Positions 16,277 to 27,201 of a stretch of DNA of 64,000 bases are shown in pieces (the stretch's first letter is position 1; every line of letters starts with the position of its first letter). The stretch lies in NCBI GenBank assembly GCA_002026145.1, contig MWOQ01000181.1:18416-82415 (forward strand). The letters are read 5' to 3'. The translations under genes were made by a program, and so were the position numbers. Source of the DNA: Prochlorococcus sp. HOT208_60m_813L03 (GTDB lineage Bacteria; Cyanobacteriota; Cyanobacteriia; PCC-6307; Cyanobiaceae). The notes below the pieces were generated by a model. That model was not told the DNA's origin, did not search any database, and saw nothing but the letters and a program-made list of their open reading frames with translations.

Positions 16277-17560
16277 ATGAAGATCATAAATAATAAAAAA
16301 GAAGCTATTGAAGAATTAAATAGGATTTCTACTCGAACTAATTCAGATAATAATAATATAAATACAATTGTTGAAGAAATACTTCATGAGGTAAAAATTT
16401 CTGGAGATATTGCAGTAAAAAAATATACGAAAAAATTTGATGGTTTTGACCCTGACCCTATGCAAGTGAGTACGGATCAAATAAAAAATGCATGGGATGA
16501 AATTGATAACAATTTGAAGCATTCACTTGAAGTAGCTCATAAAAGAATTCAAAAATTCCATGAAAAAGAAATTCCTCATTCTTTCACTATAAAAGGTGAA
16601 TATGGTGATACTGTCCAAAGAAGATGGAGACCAGTTAAAAATGCAGGAATTTATATTCCTGGAGGTAGAGCTGCTTATCCAAGTACGGTATTGATGAATG
16701 CTATACCTGCAAAAGTAGCAGGAGTTGAAGAGATTACAATGGTATCTCCTGGGAATAAAAATGGAGAAATAAACAAAACTGTTTTAGCTGCGGCTCACTT
16801 ATCAGGGATTAATAAAGTATTTAGAATTGGGGGAGCTCAAGCAATTGGTGCTTTGGCATTTGGCACAAATCAAATCAATAAAGTTGATGTTATTTCAGGT
16901 CCAGGAAATATATATGTTACAACTGCGAAAAAACTCATTTATGGCTCTACAGGCATTGATTCTTTAGCTGGTCCAAGTGAAATATTAATCATTGCAGATG
17001 AAACAGCTCAAAGCACTCATATAGCATCTGATCTTCTAGCGCAAGCAGAACATGATCCTTTGGCTTCATCAATACTTCTAACTACATCAAAGTACCAGGC
17101 AAAAGAAGTTTTAGAAGAACTTTATAAAAAAATAGATGATCATCCAAGAAAAGAAATTTGCATTCAATCAATAAAAAATTGGGGTTTAATCGTGATTTGC
17201 GAGAATTATGAATCATGTGTTGAACTAAGCAATAACTTTGCCCCTGAACATCTAGAAATTCTCACTATAGATTCAAAAAAAATTCTTGCAGGTATAGAGA
17301 ATGCAGGAGCTATATTTTTAGGAAAATGGACCCCAGAAGCTGTTGGAGATTATCTTGCTGGACCAAATCATACTTTACCCACATCAGGAAATTCTAGATT
17401 TAGCGGTTCCTTGGGGGTTGAAACTTTTATGAAAAATACTTCAGTAATTGAATTTAATGAAGAAAGTTTAAAAGTCAATAGCCTTGATATTATAAATCTT
17501 GCTAGAAGTGAGGGCTTACATAGCCACGCTAACTCTGTAGAAATAAGATTTGAAAACTAG
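16277..17560 (+). CDS. hisD: histidinol dehydrogenase
   Basis: The 427-residue enzyme catalyses the last two steps of histidine synthesis, histidinol to histidine with two NAD. The signature segment from [15 protein letters not shown] to [10 protein letters not shown] is present, including the zinc-binding Gln and His, and the second zinc His lies in [26 protein letters not shown] matches the NAD-binding region. Length is normal. The gene stands alone rather than in a his operon, as is usual in cyanobacteria. Its stop overlaps the stop of convergent rpiA by 4 bases. Confidence 0.96.
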   Translation: MKIINNKKEAIEELNRISTRTNSDNNNINTIVEEILHEVKISGDIAVKKYTKKFDGFDPDPMQVSTDQIKNAWDEIDNNLKHSLEVAHKRIQKFHEKEIPHSFTIKGEYGDTVQRRWRPVKNAGIYIPGGRAAYPSTVLMNAIPAKVAGVEEITMVSPGNKNGEINKTVLAAAHLSGINKVFRIGGAQAIGALAFGTNQINKVDVISGPGNIYVTTAKKLIYGSTGIDSLAGPSEILIIADETAQSTHIASDLLAQAEHDPLASSILLTTSKYQAKEVLEELYKKIDDHPRKEICIQSIKNWGLIVICENYESCVELSNNFAPEHLEILTIDSKKILAGIENAGAIFLGKWTPEAVGDYLAGPNHTLPTSGNSRFSGSLGVETFMKNTSVIEFNEESLKVNSLDIINLARSEGLHSHANSVEIRFEN

Positions 17561-18270
17561 CTAGCTCTTGAGGGTGAGTAAACCACTGGAAATCCATCTA
17601 CAATTTTACCAACTAATACTTTGTCTGTAAGATCAACGAATAATCCATTTTCTAATACTCCTGGAATATTATTAATCTTCATTTCAATGTCTTTTGGATT
17701 CTGAATACCTTTATTAAATAATACATCTAGGATGAGGTTGCCTTGGTCAGTAACAACTGGGCCAGCTTTTTTGGTAGCCATTCTTAAAGAAGAATTGCCA
17801 TTCATTTCTAAAATGACTTCCTGAACTTGCTTCCAAGCATTAGGAAGAACTTCTACAGGTAAAGGGAAAGATTGATTTAGATTTTTTACAAGTTTAGTTT
17901 CATCAACAACTATCAATAATTGATTAGCTTTAGAGGCTACTAACTTTTCTCTAACATGGCATGCTCCTCCTCCTTTTATTAATTGAAATCCTGGATCAAC
18001 TTCATCTGCTCCATCAATAGCTAAATCAATTTGAGATACAGAAGCTAAATCGATAAGCGGAATATCCAGTTCAAGTGCTAAAACTTCTGATTGAAAAGAA
18101 GTTGCAACACCTCTTATATTTTGGAGTTTTCCAGAACGTATTTCATCCGCAAGGCTTTTTATCATTAACGCAGCTGTAGATCCAGACCCTAGTCCCAGAA
18201 TCATGTCACTCTTTACTTCCCTTATTGCTGCATCAGCAACTACTTGTTTCATTTGAGATTGTGAATCCAA
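17557..18270 (-). CDS. rpiA: ribose-5-phosphate isomerase A
   Basis: The 237-residue RpiA interconverts ribose-5-phosphate and ribulose-5-phosphate in the Calvin cycle and pentose phosphate pathway. The phosphate loop [12 protein letters not shown], the DGADEVDP motif and [11 protein letters not shown] with the catalytic residues are all intact. The likely start is TTG 18270 (MDSQSQMKQ). An in-frame ATG at 18252 is the alternative. The gene is convergent with hisD and 47 bases downstream of the htrA-like protease on the same strand. Confidence 0.95.
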   Translation of the reverse strand: MDSQSQMKQVVADAAIREVKSDMILGLGSGSTAALMIKSLADEIRSGKLQNIRGVATSFQSEVLALELDIPLIDLASVSQIDLAIDGADEVDPGFQLIKGGGACHVREKLVASKANQLLIVVDETKLVKNLNQSFPLPVEVLPNAWKQVQEVILEMNGNSSLRMATKKAGPVVTDQGNLILDVLFNKGIQNPKDIEMKINNIPGVLENGLFVDLTDKVLVGKIVDGFPVVYSPSRAS

Positions 18271-18317
18271 AATCTTTTTCTCTAATGGTTATAGATTATT
18301 AAATTTCAATGGGTGCT

Positions 18318-19538
<1,221 letters not shown>

Positions 19539-19605
19539 TTAAATTTTTTATAGAAAAAAATTCTTAATGTGTGAAAATATATTTAAAATAAATCTATAAA
19601 TAAAT

Positions 19606-20073
19606 TTGAATAAAGAAAACAAAAATAAACTAGAAGCTTTATTAGAAAAAGTTGCTAATAAACGGGATTTAGAAATCCACAGTTTAAATATACAAACTAA
19701 TCAAAATCCAATTGTTATTGAAATAACTATTCGAAAAACTAATGGGCATGATATTTCCTTGGACGATTGTGCGCTATTTAATACCCCAGCATCTGACGAA
19801 ATAGAAAAATCAAATCTTTTAAATTGTTCATATGTGTTAGAAATTAGTAGTCAAGGGGTCAGTGATGAATTAACCTCAGAAAGAGACTTCAAAACTTTTA
19901 AGGGTTTTCCGGTTAATGTTGAGTTAAACCAAAAGAATTCAAAAATAAAATTTCTGAATGGTTTACTTTATGAAAAGTCTAATGATTATTTAGCCATTAA
20001 CATTAAAGGTAGGATAAAGAAAATCCCTTTCGATGAAGTATTAAAAATTAGTCTTTGTACCTTAAAAGATTAA
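19606..20073 (+). CDS. rimP: ribosome maturation factor RimP
   Basis: This 155-residue protein fits the RimP family: a two-domain N-terminal half with [21 protein letters not shown] and [28 protein letters not shown], then a C-terminal SH3-like barrel. RimP binds the free 30S subunit and helps late assembly. The start is most likely TTG 19606. The nearest upstream in-frame ATG runs into a stop. It heads rimP-nusA-ylxR-infB, the classic transcription/translation operon, with nusA 36 bases downstream. Confidence 0.93.
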   Translation: MNKENKNKLEALLEKVANKRDLEIHSLNIQTNQNPIVIEITIRKTNGHDISLDDCALFNTPASDEIEKSNLLNCSYVLEISSQGVSDELTSERDFKTFKGFPVNVELNQKNSKIKFLNGLLYEKSNDYLAINIKGRIKKIPFDEVLKISLCTLKD

Positions 20074-20109
20074 TTATTTTTCAACCATTATTCAATTTTC
20101 CCATCATAG

Positions 20110-21513
20110 ATGGCATTAGTTATTCTCCCAGGTTTAAACAATCTTATTGAAGACATTAGTGAGGAAAAAAAGTTGCCTCCTAATATCGTTGAAGCAGCCT
20201 TGCGCGAAGCTTTGCTAAAGGGATACGAAAAATATAGAAAAACGTTTTACATTGGAGTTAACAATGACCCATTTGATGAAGACTACTTTAGTAATTTTGA
20301 CGTTGGGCTAGATCTAGATGAAGAAGGTTATAGGATTTTATCAAGTAAAATAATTGTTGAAGAAGTTGAAAGCGAAGATCATCAAATATCTCTAGTAGAA
20401 GTTAAACAAGTAGCTGATGATGCTCAAATAGGTGACACAGTTGTTTTAGATGTCACTCCGGAAAAAGAGGATTTTGGGCGAATGGCTGCTTCAACAACAA
20501 AACAAGTTTTAGCCCAAAAATTAAGAGATCAACAAAGAAAAATGATCCAAGAAGAATTTGCAGATTTGGAAGATCCTGTTTTAACTGCAAGAGTTATAAG
20601 ATTTGAAAGACAATCAGTAATTATGGGAGTTAGTTCTGGGATTGGTAGACCTGAAGTAGAGGCCGAACTTCCCAAAAGAGATCAATTACCAAATGATAAT
20701 TATAGAGCTAATGCAACTTTCAAAGTGTTCTTGAAAGAAGTTAGCGAAATAGCCAGAAAAGGACCACAACTTTTTGTAAGCAGAGCAAATGCTGGATTAG
20801 TCGTTTATTTATTTGAAAATGAAGTACCGGAAATCCAAGAAGGTACTGTAAAAATTGTTGCAGTTTCCAGAGAAGCCAATCCTCCTTCAAGAGCTGTTGG
20901 GCCAAGGACAAAAGTAGCTGTTGATAGCGTCGAACAAGAAGTTGACCCTGTAGGTGCTTGTATTGGAGCCAGAGGAGCAAGAATACAACAAGTAGTAAAT
21001 GAATTAAGAGGAGAAAAAATTGACGTCATTAAATGGTCATCTGACCCAATACAATATATTTTGAACTCTTTAAGTCCTGCGAAAGTTGATCTAGTAAGAC
21101 TTGTTGACCCGGCTGGTCAACACGCGCACGTATTAGTTCCTCCTGATCAATTGAGTCTCGCAATTGGTAGAGAAGGACAAAATGTAAGACTCGCAGCAAG
21201 ATTAACTGGTTGGAAGATAGATGTTAAAAACTCACATGAATACGATCAAGAAGCAGAAGATGCTGCAGTTTCTGAATTAATCACTCAAAGGGAAGATGAA
21301 GAGAATCTCCAGCGAGAAGCTGAGCTTAGATTAGAAGCAGAACAAGCTGAGCGTGCTGCTGAAGATGCAAGATTAAGAGAGCTTTATCCCCTTCCTGAAG
21401 ATGATGATGAATATGGACAAGAAACATATGAAGAAGAGACCTTCTCAGATGGTGATCAATTAGAGACCGTTCAAGATGGTGAAATATCCTCCAAAGAGGA
21501 GAGAAAACGGTGA
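20110..21513 (+). CDS. nusA: transcription termination/antitermination factor NusA
   Basis: The 467-residue NusA has the N-terminal polymerase-binding domain (1 to about 125), an S1 domain, and two KH domains with the GxxG loops in [15 protein letters not shown] and [17 protein letters not shown]. The C-terminus is an acidic and coiled tail rich in Glu, without the repeated acidic domains of E. coli NusA. It modulates pausing, intrinsic termination and antitermination. The last bases overlap the ylxR start (GTGA), so the two are translationally coupled. Confidence 0.96.
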   Translation: MALVILPGLNNLIEDISEEKKLPPNIVEAALREALLKGYEKYRKTFYIGVNNDPFDEDYFSNFDVGLDLDEEGYRILSSKIIVEEVESEDHQISLVEVKQVADDAQIGDTVVLDVTPEKEDFGRMAASTTKQVLAQKLRDQQRKMIQEEFADLEDPVLTARVIRFERQSVIMGVSSGIGRPEVEAELPKRDQLPNDNYRANATFKVFLKEVSEIARKGPQLFVSRANAGLVVYLFENEVPEIQEGTVKIVAVSREANPPSRAVGPRTKVAVDSVEQEVDPVGACIGARGARIQQVVNELRGEKIDVIKWSSDPIQYILNSLSPAKVDLVRLVDPAGQHAHVLVPPDQLSLAIGREGQNVRLAARLTGWKIDVKNSHEYDQEAEDAAVSELITQREDEENLQREAELRLEAEQAERAAEDARLRELYPLPEDDDEYGQETYEEETFSDGDQLETVQDGEISSKEERKR

Positions 21514-21791
21514 TACGACAAAACCCTGTTATGCGTATATGCGTTTCATGCAGAAAAACATATGACAGGAAAGATCTTATAAAGATTACTAAAGATCATA
21601 AGCAAGGAATTATGTTGAAAAATGGTATGGGGCGATCAGCCTACATTTGCAAGTCAAAAAAATGTTACTTAGATTCCAAAATCATAAAAAAGCTTCAAAA
21701 AGCTTTAAGAACATCTTTAGATACTGAATTTATTGATGTTTTTGAAAAAGAAATTACAAGCTATAATTACTATCCCAATAAGGGAATATAA
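21510..21791 (+). CDS. ylxR: YlxR (DUF448) RNA-binding protein
   Basis: The 93-residue basic protein carries the YlxR signature RICVSCRKTYDRKDLIKI and the later GRSAYICKSKKCY segment with paired cysteines. Family members are small nucleic-acid-binding proteins always found between nusA and infB. Roles proposed elsewhere are a nucleoid-like regulator and an RNase P partner. The GTG start at 21510 overlaps the nusA stop by 4 bases. infB begins 48 bases downstream. Confidence 0.92.
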   Translation: MIRQNPVMRICVSCRKTYDRKDLIKITKDHKQGIMLKNGMGRSAYICKSKKCYLDSKIIKKLQKALRTSLDTEFIDVFEKEITSYNYYPNKGI

Positions 21792-21839
21792 TTACATTAA
21801 ACCCTCTTTGAATTTCCAAAAGAGTACAAATCAGATTAA

Positions 21840-24800
21840 ATGACTATCAGCGATAAAATCAGAATTTACGAACTTTCCAGAGACTTAAATCTGGACAATA
21901 AAGATATATTGGATGCCGCTCAAAAACTTTCAATTTCAGTAAAAAGCCATAGCAGTTCAATAAGTGCAGAGGAAGCAAAAAAAATAAAAAATCTTATTTA
22001 TAAAAAAAATTCAGATAAAACAATCCTTTCTATTAAGAAACCTTCAATTAAAAAAGATAACTCCAAACAAATCAAAGAAGATGAATCTTCTATTATCTCC
22101 TCTATGAAAGAGAAACCCCTTAAAGATAATTCAAACAAAAAACCATTGTTGATAAAACCTCTTAACAAACCTGAGAGTCTAAAAATAGTTTCAAATCAAC
22201 CTAAAAATCCCAAAAAACCGACAATTACCAACAGTTCACAATCTCAAGCAAATCTTACAAATCAAAATATAAATAATAAAACTTCACAAAATCTCAACCA
22301 AGATAAAAAAACTTTCCTAAATAAAACAACCCCACCCATAAAAAGTCCTGCCAAACCCCCTATTCAACTAATTGCTAAGCCTAAAAATATTAGTAATAAT
22401 TTTAAATCTAATGAATCTTCCCAGAACATCTCCAGCTCAGGGGGGAAAAGACAAATTTCAAACAAACCTGATCAAAATTCGAACAAATCCAAAACAAAAA
22501 ACATTAATAACAGAACGTCCCCCCCCTGAGTTAGTAGGAGCACCAATAAGAAGAGAAATACCTAATCAGCGAAATAATAGGCAAAACATTTCTTTTAAAC
22601 AAACTGTTCCCAACAGACCTGGTACGCCTAACAGACCTGGAATGCCCAATAAGCCTGAATTAAGAAACAAACCATCAGATCAAGCCAGATCTGGTTCTTT
22701 CAATAGACAGTCCAATACAAGTAGGCCTGGTAATCCCAATAGACCTGGCATATCCAACAGGCCTGGATTAAGAAATAAACCATCAGATCAAGCCAGATCT
22801 GGTTCTTTCAATAGACAAGCCAATACAAGTAGGTTTGGTAATCCCAATAGACCTGGTATATCCAACAGGCCTGGTTCAAAATTCAATAGTCAAAAGACAC
22901 AAGGAATTAGAAAGCCAGTTTCACCTAATGAACTCTTACAACTTCAAAAAACTAACAAATCCGAGAATGAAGTACAGAATAAAAATAATAACGAAAAACA
23001 AAATATTGAAATAACGAAACAGAAGGCAAAAGCTCCCAACAGTCGCCCAAATGCAACGCCAAATTCAAAAAAACCACCCCATAGAACATTTTCAAATAAT
23101 TCTAAAAAACCAGGTAAGACTGACTGGGACGATAGCGCAAAACTTGAAGCATTGAGAAGCAAAAATCCCCAAAAACAAAGACAGAAAGTTCATATTATAG
23201 GAGAGAACGATGATTCATTAACATCCGAAACCAGTGGATATTCAGGCGAAAAAATTTCAATCTTATCAGCTAGTTTGGCGCGTCCAAAGAAAGAAAAGTC
23301 TGATGAATCCAAATCTCAAAAAGCTATAAAACAATTTAAAAAGAAGAAAAAAGAGACTACTAGACAAAGGCAGAAAAGAAGAGCTATGGAATTAAAGGCT
23401 GCCAAAGAAGCCAAACAGGTTAGGCCTGAAATGATAATAGTACCCGAAGATAATTTAACAGTTCAAGAATTAGCTGATAAATTAAGTCTTGAAAGTTCTG
23501 AAATAATCAAATCTCTCTTTTTTAAAGGAATAACTGCAACTGTTACTCAATCTCTCGACTTAGCAACTATTGAAACAGTAGCAGAAGAATTTGGTGTACC
23601 TGTTTTGCAAGATGATATCCAAGAAGCAGCTGAGAAAACAGTAGATATGATTGAATCTGAAGATATTAATAATCTAATAAGAAGACCACCTGTTATTACA
23701 GTGATGGGGCATGTAGATCATGGCAAAACAAGTCTTTTAGATTCCATTCGAGAATCAAGAGTGGCTTCTGGGGAAGCAGGGGGTATCACTCAACACATAG
23801 GAGCTTATCAAGTTGAATTTGAACATGAATCTCAAAAGAAAAAATTAACTTTCCTTGATACCCCTGGTCATGAAGCCTTTACGGCAATGAGAGCAAGGGG
23901 TACAAAGGTTACAGATGTAGCTGTTCTTGTAGTTGCTGCAGATGATGGTTGTAGACCTCAAACATTAGAAGCTATCAGTCATGCAAGAGCGGCAAAAGTA
24001 CCAATTGTTGTTGCAATAAATAAAATTGACAAAGAAGGGGCCTCTCCAGACAGAGTAAAGCAGGAACTATCAGAAAAAGATTTAATTGCTGAAGATTGGG
24101 GAGGAGATACTGTTATGGTCCCAGTAAGTGCTATCAAAAAACAAAACATTGATAAATTGCTCGAAATGATCTTATTAGTTTCAGAAGTAGAAGATCTACA
24201 AGCTAACCCTGAAAGATTTGCAAAAGGTACGGTTATTGAAGCCCACCTAGACAAGGCCAAAGGGCCTGTGGCTACTTTGTTAGTACAAAATGGAACCTTA
24301 AAATCTGGAGATGTTTTAGCTGCGGGTTCAGTCCTCGGAAAAATTAGAGCAATGGTTGATGAACATGGTATTAGAATCAAAGAAGCAGGACCATCATTCC
24401 CAGTAGAAGCGCTAGGATTCAGTGAAGTCCCCACAGCAGGAGATGAATTCGAAGTTTACTCTGATGAGAAAACTGCTAGAGCCATTGTAGGAGAAAGGGC
24501 AACAGATGCTAGAGCCACAAAATTAGCTCAGCAAATGGCCTCTAGAAGAGTCAGCTTATCATCCTTATCAACACAAGCAAATGATGGAGAACTTAAGGAG
24601 TTAAACTTAATTCTCAAAGCTGATGTTCAAGGTAGTGTAGAAGCAATATTAGGATCACTAGAACAATTACCAAAAAATGAAGTTCAAGTCAGAGTACTAC
24701 TTTCTGCACCTGGAGAAATAACTGAGACAGATATAGATCTCGCTGCTGCATCTGGGTCAGTAATCATTGGATTTAACACCTCATTGGCTTCTGGCGCGAA

Positions 24801-25209
24801 GAGAGCAGCTGATGCTAATGACGTCGACATAAGAGAATATGAGGTAATCTATAAACTCTTAGAAGATATTCAGTTGGCCATGGAAGGGCTACTTGAACCA
24901 GATCTTGTCGAAGAATCATTAGGGCAAGCTGAAGTAAGAGCAACTTTCGCAGTAGGTAAAGGAGCTATTGCTGGCTGTTATATACAAACTGGCAAATTAC
25001 AAAGGAATTGTTCTCTTAGAGTTATTAGATCAGAAAAAGTAATATTTGAGGGTAATTTAGACTCTCTAAAAAGAGCTAAAGATGATGTAAAGGAAGTAAA
25101 TACAGGCTTTGAATGTGGAGTCGGCTGCGATAAATTCTCTTCATGGATTGAAGGAGATGTGATCGAAGCATTCAAATTTGTCACCAAAAAGAGGACCTTA
25201 TCAAATTAA
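21840..25209 (+). CDS. infB: translation initiation factor IF-2, broken by a +1 frameshift
   Basis: IF-2 places fMet-tRNA on the 30S subunit and drives subunit joining. The first frame (21840-22529, 229 residues) holds the IF2-N domain and a low-complexity basic linker, then ends at TGA 22527-22529 directly after eight C. The rest continues in the +1 frame: the linker, a second IF2-N domain ([11 protein letters not shown]), and the G domain with [16 protein letters not shown] and NKID, then domains II-IV to 25209. Skipping one base at the C8 run would give about 1122 residues, the size expected for this group, joining as ...[19 protein letters not shown]2 has no good start of its own near the break. 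It could be an error in the sequence, a mutation or recoding. Confidence 0.9.
22440..22445 (+). repeat. G6 homopolymer in infB linker
   Basis: Six consecutive G in the first infB frame (coding Gly-Gly) stand out in an AT-rich gene. The tract is complementary to the C8 run 73 bases downstream, so the two could pair in the mRNA. Confidence 0.6.
22519..22526 (+). repeat. C8 homopolymer at the infB frame break
   Basis: Eight consecutive C followed directly by TGA (22527-22529). Read in the IF-2 frame this is TCC CCC CCC TGA. With seven C the frame would continue as CCT GAG TTA into the downstream reading frame. A C run of this length is rare in this genome and is prone to slippage and to sequencing error. 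Confidence 0.85.
22660..22875 (+). repeat. 108-bp in-frame tandem repeat in infB
   Basis: Two consecutive 108-base units, starting at 22660 and 22768, are nearly identical. Each codes for 36 residues beginning [17 protein letters not shown] and ending in [10 protein letters not shown]. Shorter NRPG units before and after extend the pattern. The repeat lies in the flexible linker between the two IF2-N modules, where length change is tolerated. Confidence 0.85.
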
Positions 25210-25225
25210 TTAAACATTTAACTTT

Positions 25226-25462
25226 TTAATCTTTATTTCTGTCAAAGATTAATAAAGTGAGGAATATCACACAAGCACCCAACTGTATAAGAAGGTTATT
25301 TTGCTGTAATTCAGTTCCGCTTGCAATTTTGGAAAGCATTACTATAAGTCCTAATAATGCAGAACCGCTAAAAGCTATCCACAATATTCTTCTTAATCCC
25401 TTGAAAGGAGCTTGGGATTCCTTTAATAATTTCTTTTTCAATTCAGGATCTATTTTTGACAT
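25226..25462 (-). CDS. DUF3493 small membrane protein
   Basis: This 78-residue protein, from the ATG at 25462 (MSKIDPELKKKLLKESQ), has the APFKGLRRILWIAFSGSALLGL motif of the DUF3493 family and two likely membrane spans (about 28-48 and 55-73). It ends in the short cytoplasmic tail FDRNKD. The family is confined to cyanobacteria and chloroplast-bearing organisms, and a link to photosystem biogenesis has been suggested for relatives. Its exact role is unknown. It is convergent with infB, stop to stop 16 bases apart. The longer frame starting at TTG 25474 is less likely. Confidence 0.82.
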   Translation of the reverse strand: MSKIDPELKKKLLKESQAPFKGLRRILWIAFSGSALLGLIVMLSKIASGTELQQNNLLIQLGACVIFLTLLIFDRNKD

Positions 25463-25516
25463 AAATTCTTTCAATTATAAAATTAAGTCTATATGAAAAA
25501 TTCAATATTTAATTTG

Positions 25517-25588
25517 GCCGGTATAGCTCAGCGGTAGAGCAACTGTCTCGTAAACAGTAGGTCATTGGTTCAATTCCAATTATCGGCA
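25517..25588 (+). tRNA. trnT: tRNA-Thr (anticodon CGT)
   Basis: The 72-base sequence folds as a cloverleaf. The acceptor stem is GCCGGTA/TATCGGC. The D arm is GCTC/GAGC, the anticodon stem is ACTGT/ACAGT with loop CTCGTAA (anticodon CGT reading ACG), and the T arm is ATTGG/CCAAT with loop TTCAATT. The CCA end is not encoded. It lies between the DUF3493 gene (opposite strand) and the glycosyltransferase cassette, whose first ATG is 18 bases downstream. Confidence 0.96.
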
Positions 25589-25606
25589 CTTATAAAGCAA
25601 ATTAAA

Positions 25607-27160
25607 ATGGTTAATAAAATTTTAAAATTTAGATATCTTTTCAAATTATTTATTTTTATTCCTCTCATATTTTATTTTGGCAAACGAAGTTATATTGCGT
25701 TTGATGAAGGTTTTTATGCACTACAAGCTAGATGGATATTAGAAAAAGGTAACTGGACTATTCCACTTTGGTGGGATGAATATGTTTTAGATAGAACAAT
25801 AGGAATACAGTTTTTGATAGCAAAGTCACAGGACTTATTTGGTAGAAATATTTTTGCCGCATATTTACCAACAACAGTCTCTTCAATATTGATGCTATTT
25901 ACAACTTATAAATTACATGAAGAATTATTTAACAAAAAATATGCAATTATATCTCCACTAATACTTGCTACAACGTATCTATGGTTTGACTACTCACACT
26001 TAGCCACTCAAGATATTATTTATTCATGTTTAGTAACTATAGGAGTATTAGCTTTAGTAAAAATAAAAAGTAAAAATAACAAATTCTATATTCTCCTTTT
26101 TGGAATTTGGATTGGCTTAGCTTTTATGATGAAAACTTTTTTAGTTTTTGTGCCGTTATTTTCACTCCTACCATATATTTTTTTTAAAAAAAATTTTTTA
26201 TTCATCAAATTCTTTTGGTTAGGACTACTAATTGGATTTATTCCTTTTTTATTCTGGACGTTTTCTATCAACCCTTATTTAGACAAAAATATTATTTTTT
26301 ACTTAGTTGAAAAGTTTAACTTTCTATCAAATAAAAATACTTTTACAAATCCTTTCTATTATTATTTGTGGAATGTGCCCTTAACATTTCTGCCATGGAG
26401 TTTTTTCGCAATTATTGGTACAACATACAATATTTCTCAAAATAAAGAGAATAAATATATACTTGGTTTGTTTCCCATCATTTTAGTAGCGACCCTTAGT
26501 ATTTTCTCTACAAAAACACCTTATTATACTCTACAAATCTCATCTATTTTTTCATTAAATACATATTTAGGAATAAAATATTTATTCAATTCTTATAAAT
26601 TTAGTCGTTTTTTTATATTTATAACTTCAAAAATAATTCCATTATTTATATTTGCTCTAACATTCACATATTATTTTTTCTTTAAAAATTCAATCTTTTT
26701 TAATACAAAGGAAAATACATTTATGATTCTTGGATTATTATCTTTCGGCTTATCATGGTCATTAATAAAACATAAAAATTCGTTCAAAGAAATATTAATA
26801 ACTCTCATAATTGGGCCTTACTTATTCACTTCATTTATTTTGCAATCAGGTTTATTCACTGATAGATCTAGAGAACTAAGAGAGAAAATGGAATATGTTT
26901 CATCCCTTGATTTAGTAAAAAATCAAACTATCTTGGTTGATAAAAAAGGAATCAACGACTCTCGATCTCAATCAAAAATCATAAGGATTTCTTTATCAAC
27001 TCCTAAATTAGGTAGGGGATTAGAAAGTATTAATCAGTTAAAAAAATCTGAATTAGCATGGACAGCTGACCTTAAAAAAATAAAAAATAATGATAATTCT
27101 TATGAATTGATATACGAAAATGATGTTTTAAATCCATGGAAATTAATATTAAAAAAGTGA
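25607..27160 (+). CDS. ArnT/PMT-like membrane glycosyltransferase
   Basis: The 517-residue polytopic protein, from ATG 25607, has about 11-12 hydrophobic spans and an early periplasmic loop with an acidic pair, AFDEGFYALQARWILEKGNW, typical of GT-C transferases of the ArnT/PMT class that use polyprenyl-phosphate sugars. A soluble domain follows the last span (from about 435). The acceptor is unknown but should be a surface glycan, lipid or protein on the periplasmic side. The sequence is very T-rich. The frame extends upstream into tRNA-Thr, but that start is not credible. A family-2 glycosyltransferase follows 41 bases later. Confidence 0.85.
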   Translation: MVNKILKFRYLFKLFIFIPLIFYFGKRSYIAFDEGFYALQARWILEKGNWTIPLWWDEYVLDRTIGIQFLIAKSQDLFGRNIFAAYLPTTVSSILMLFTTYKLHEELFNKKYAIISPLILATTYLWFDYSHLATQDIIYSCLVTIGVLALVKIKSKNNKFYILLFGIWIGLAFMMKTFLVFVPLFSLLPYIFFKKNFLFIKFFWLGLLIGFIPFLFWTFSINPYLDKNIIFYLVEKFNFLSNKNTFTNPFYYYLWNVPLTFLPWSFFAIIGTTYNISQNKENKYILGLFPIILVATLSIFSTKTPYYTLQISSIFSLNTYLGIKYLFNSYKFSRFFIFITSKIIPLFIFALTFTYYFFFKNSIFFNTKENTFMILGLLSFGLSWSLIKHKNSFKEILITLIIGPYLFTSFILQSGLFTDRSRELREKMEYVSSLDLVKNQTILVDKKGINDSRSQSKIIRISLSTPKLGRGLESINQLKKSELAWTADLKKIKNNDNSYELIYENDVLNPWKLILKK

Positions 27161-27201
27161 ATAATCCATATATAATAAGTTGTTGTTTGTAAATTTTAAT
27201 A

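Noticed and set aside
23979..24434. 151-residue minus-strand reading frame inside infB
   Set aside because: It lies wholly antisense to the conserved G domain of IF-2, has no recognisable domain, and its composition reflects the codon pattern of infB on the other strand.
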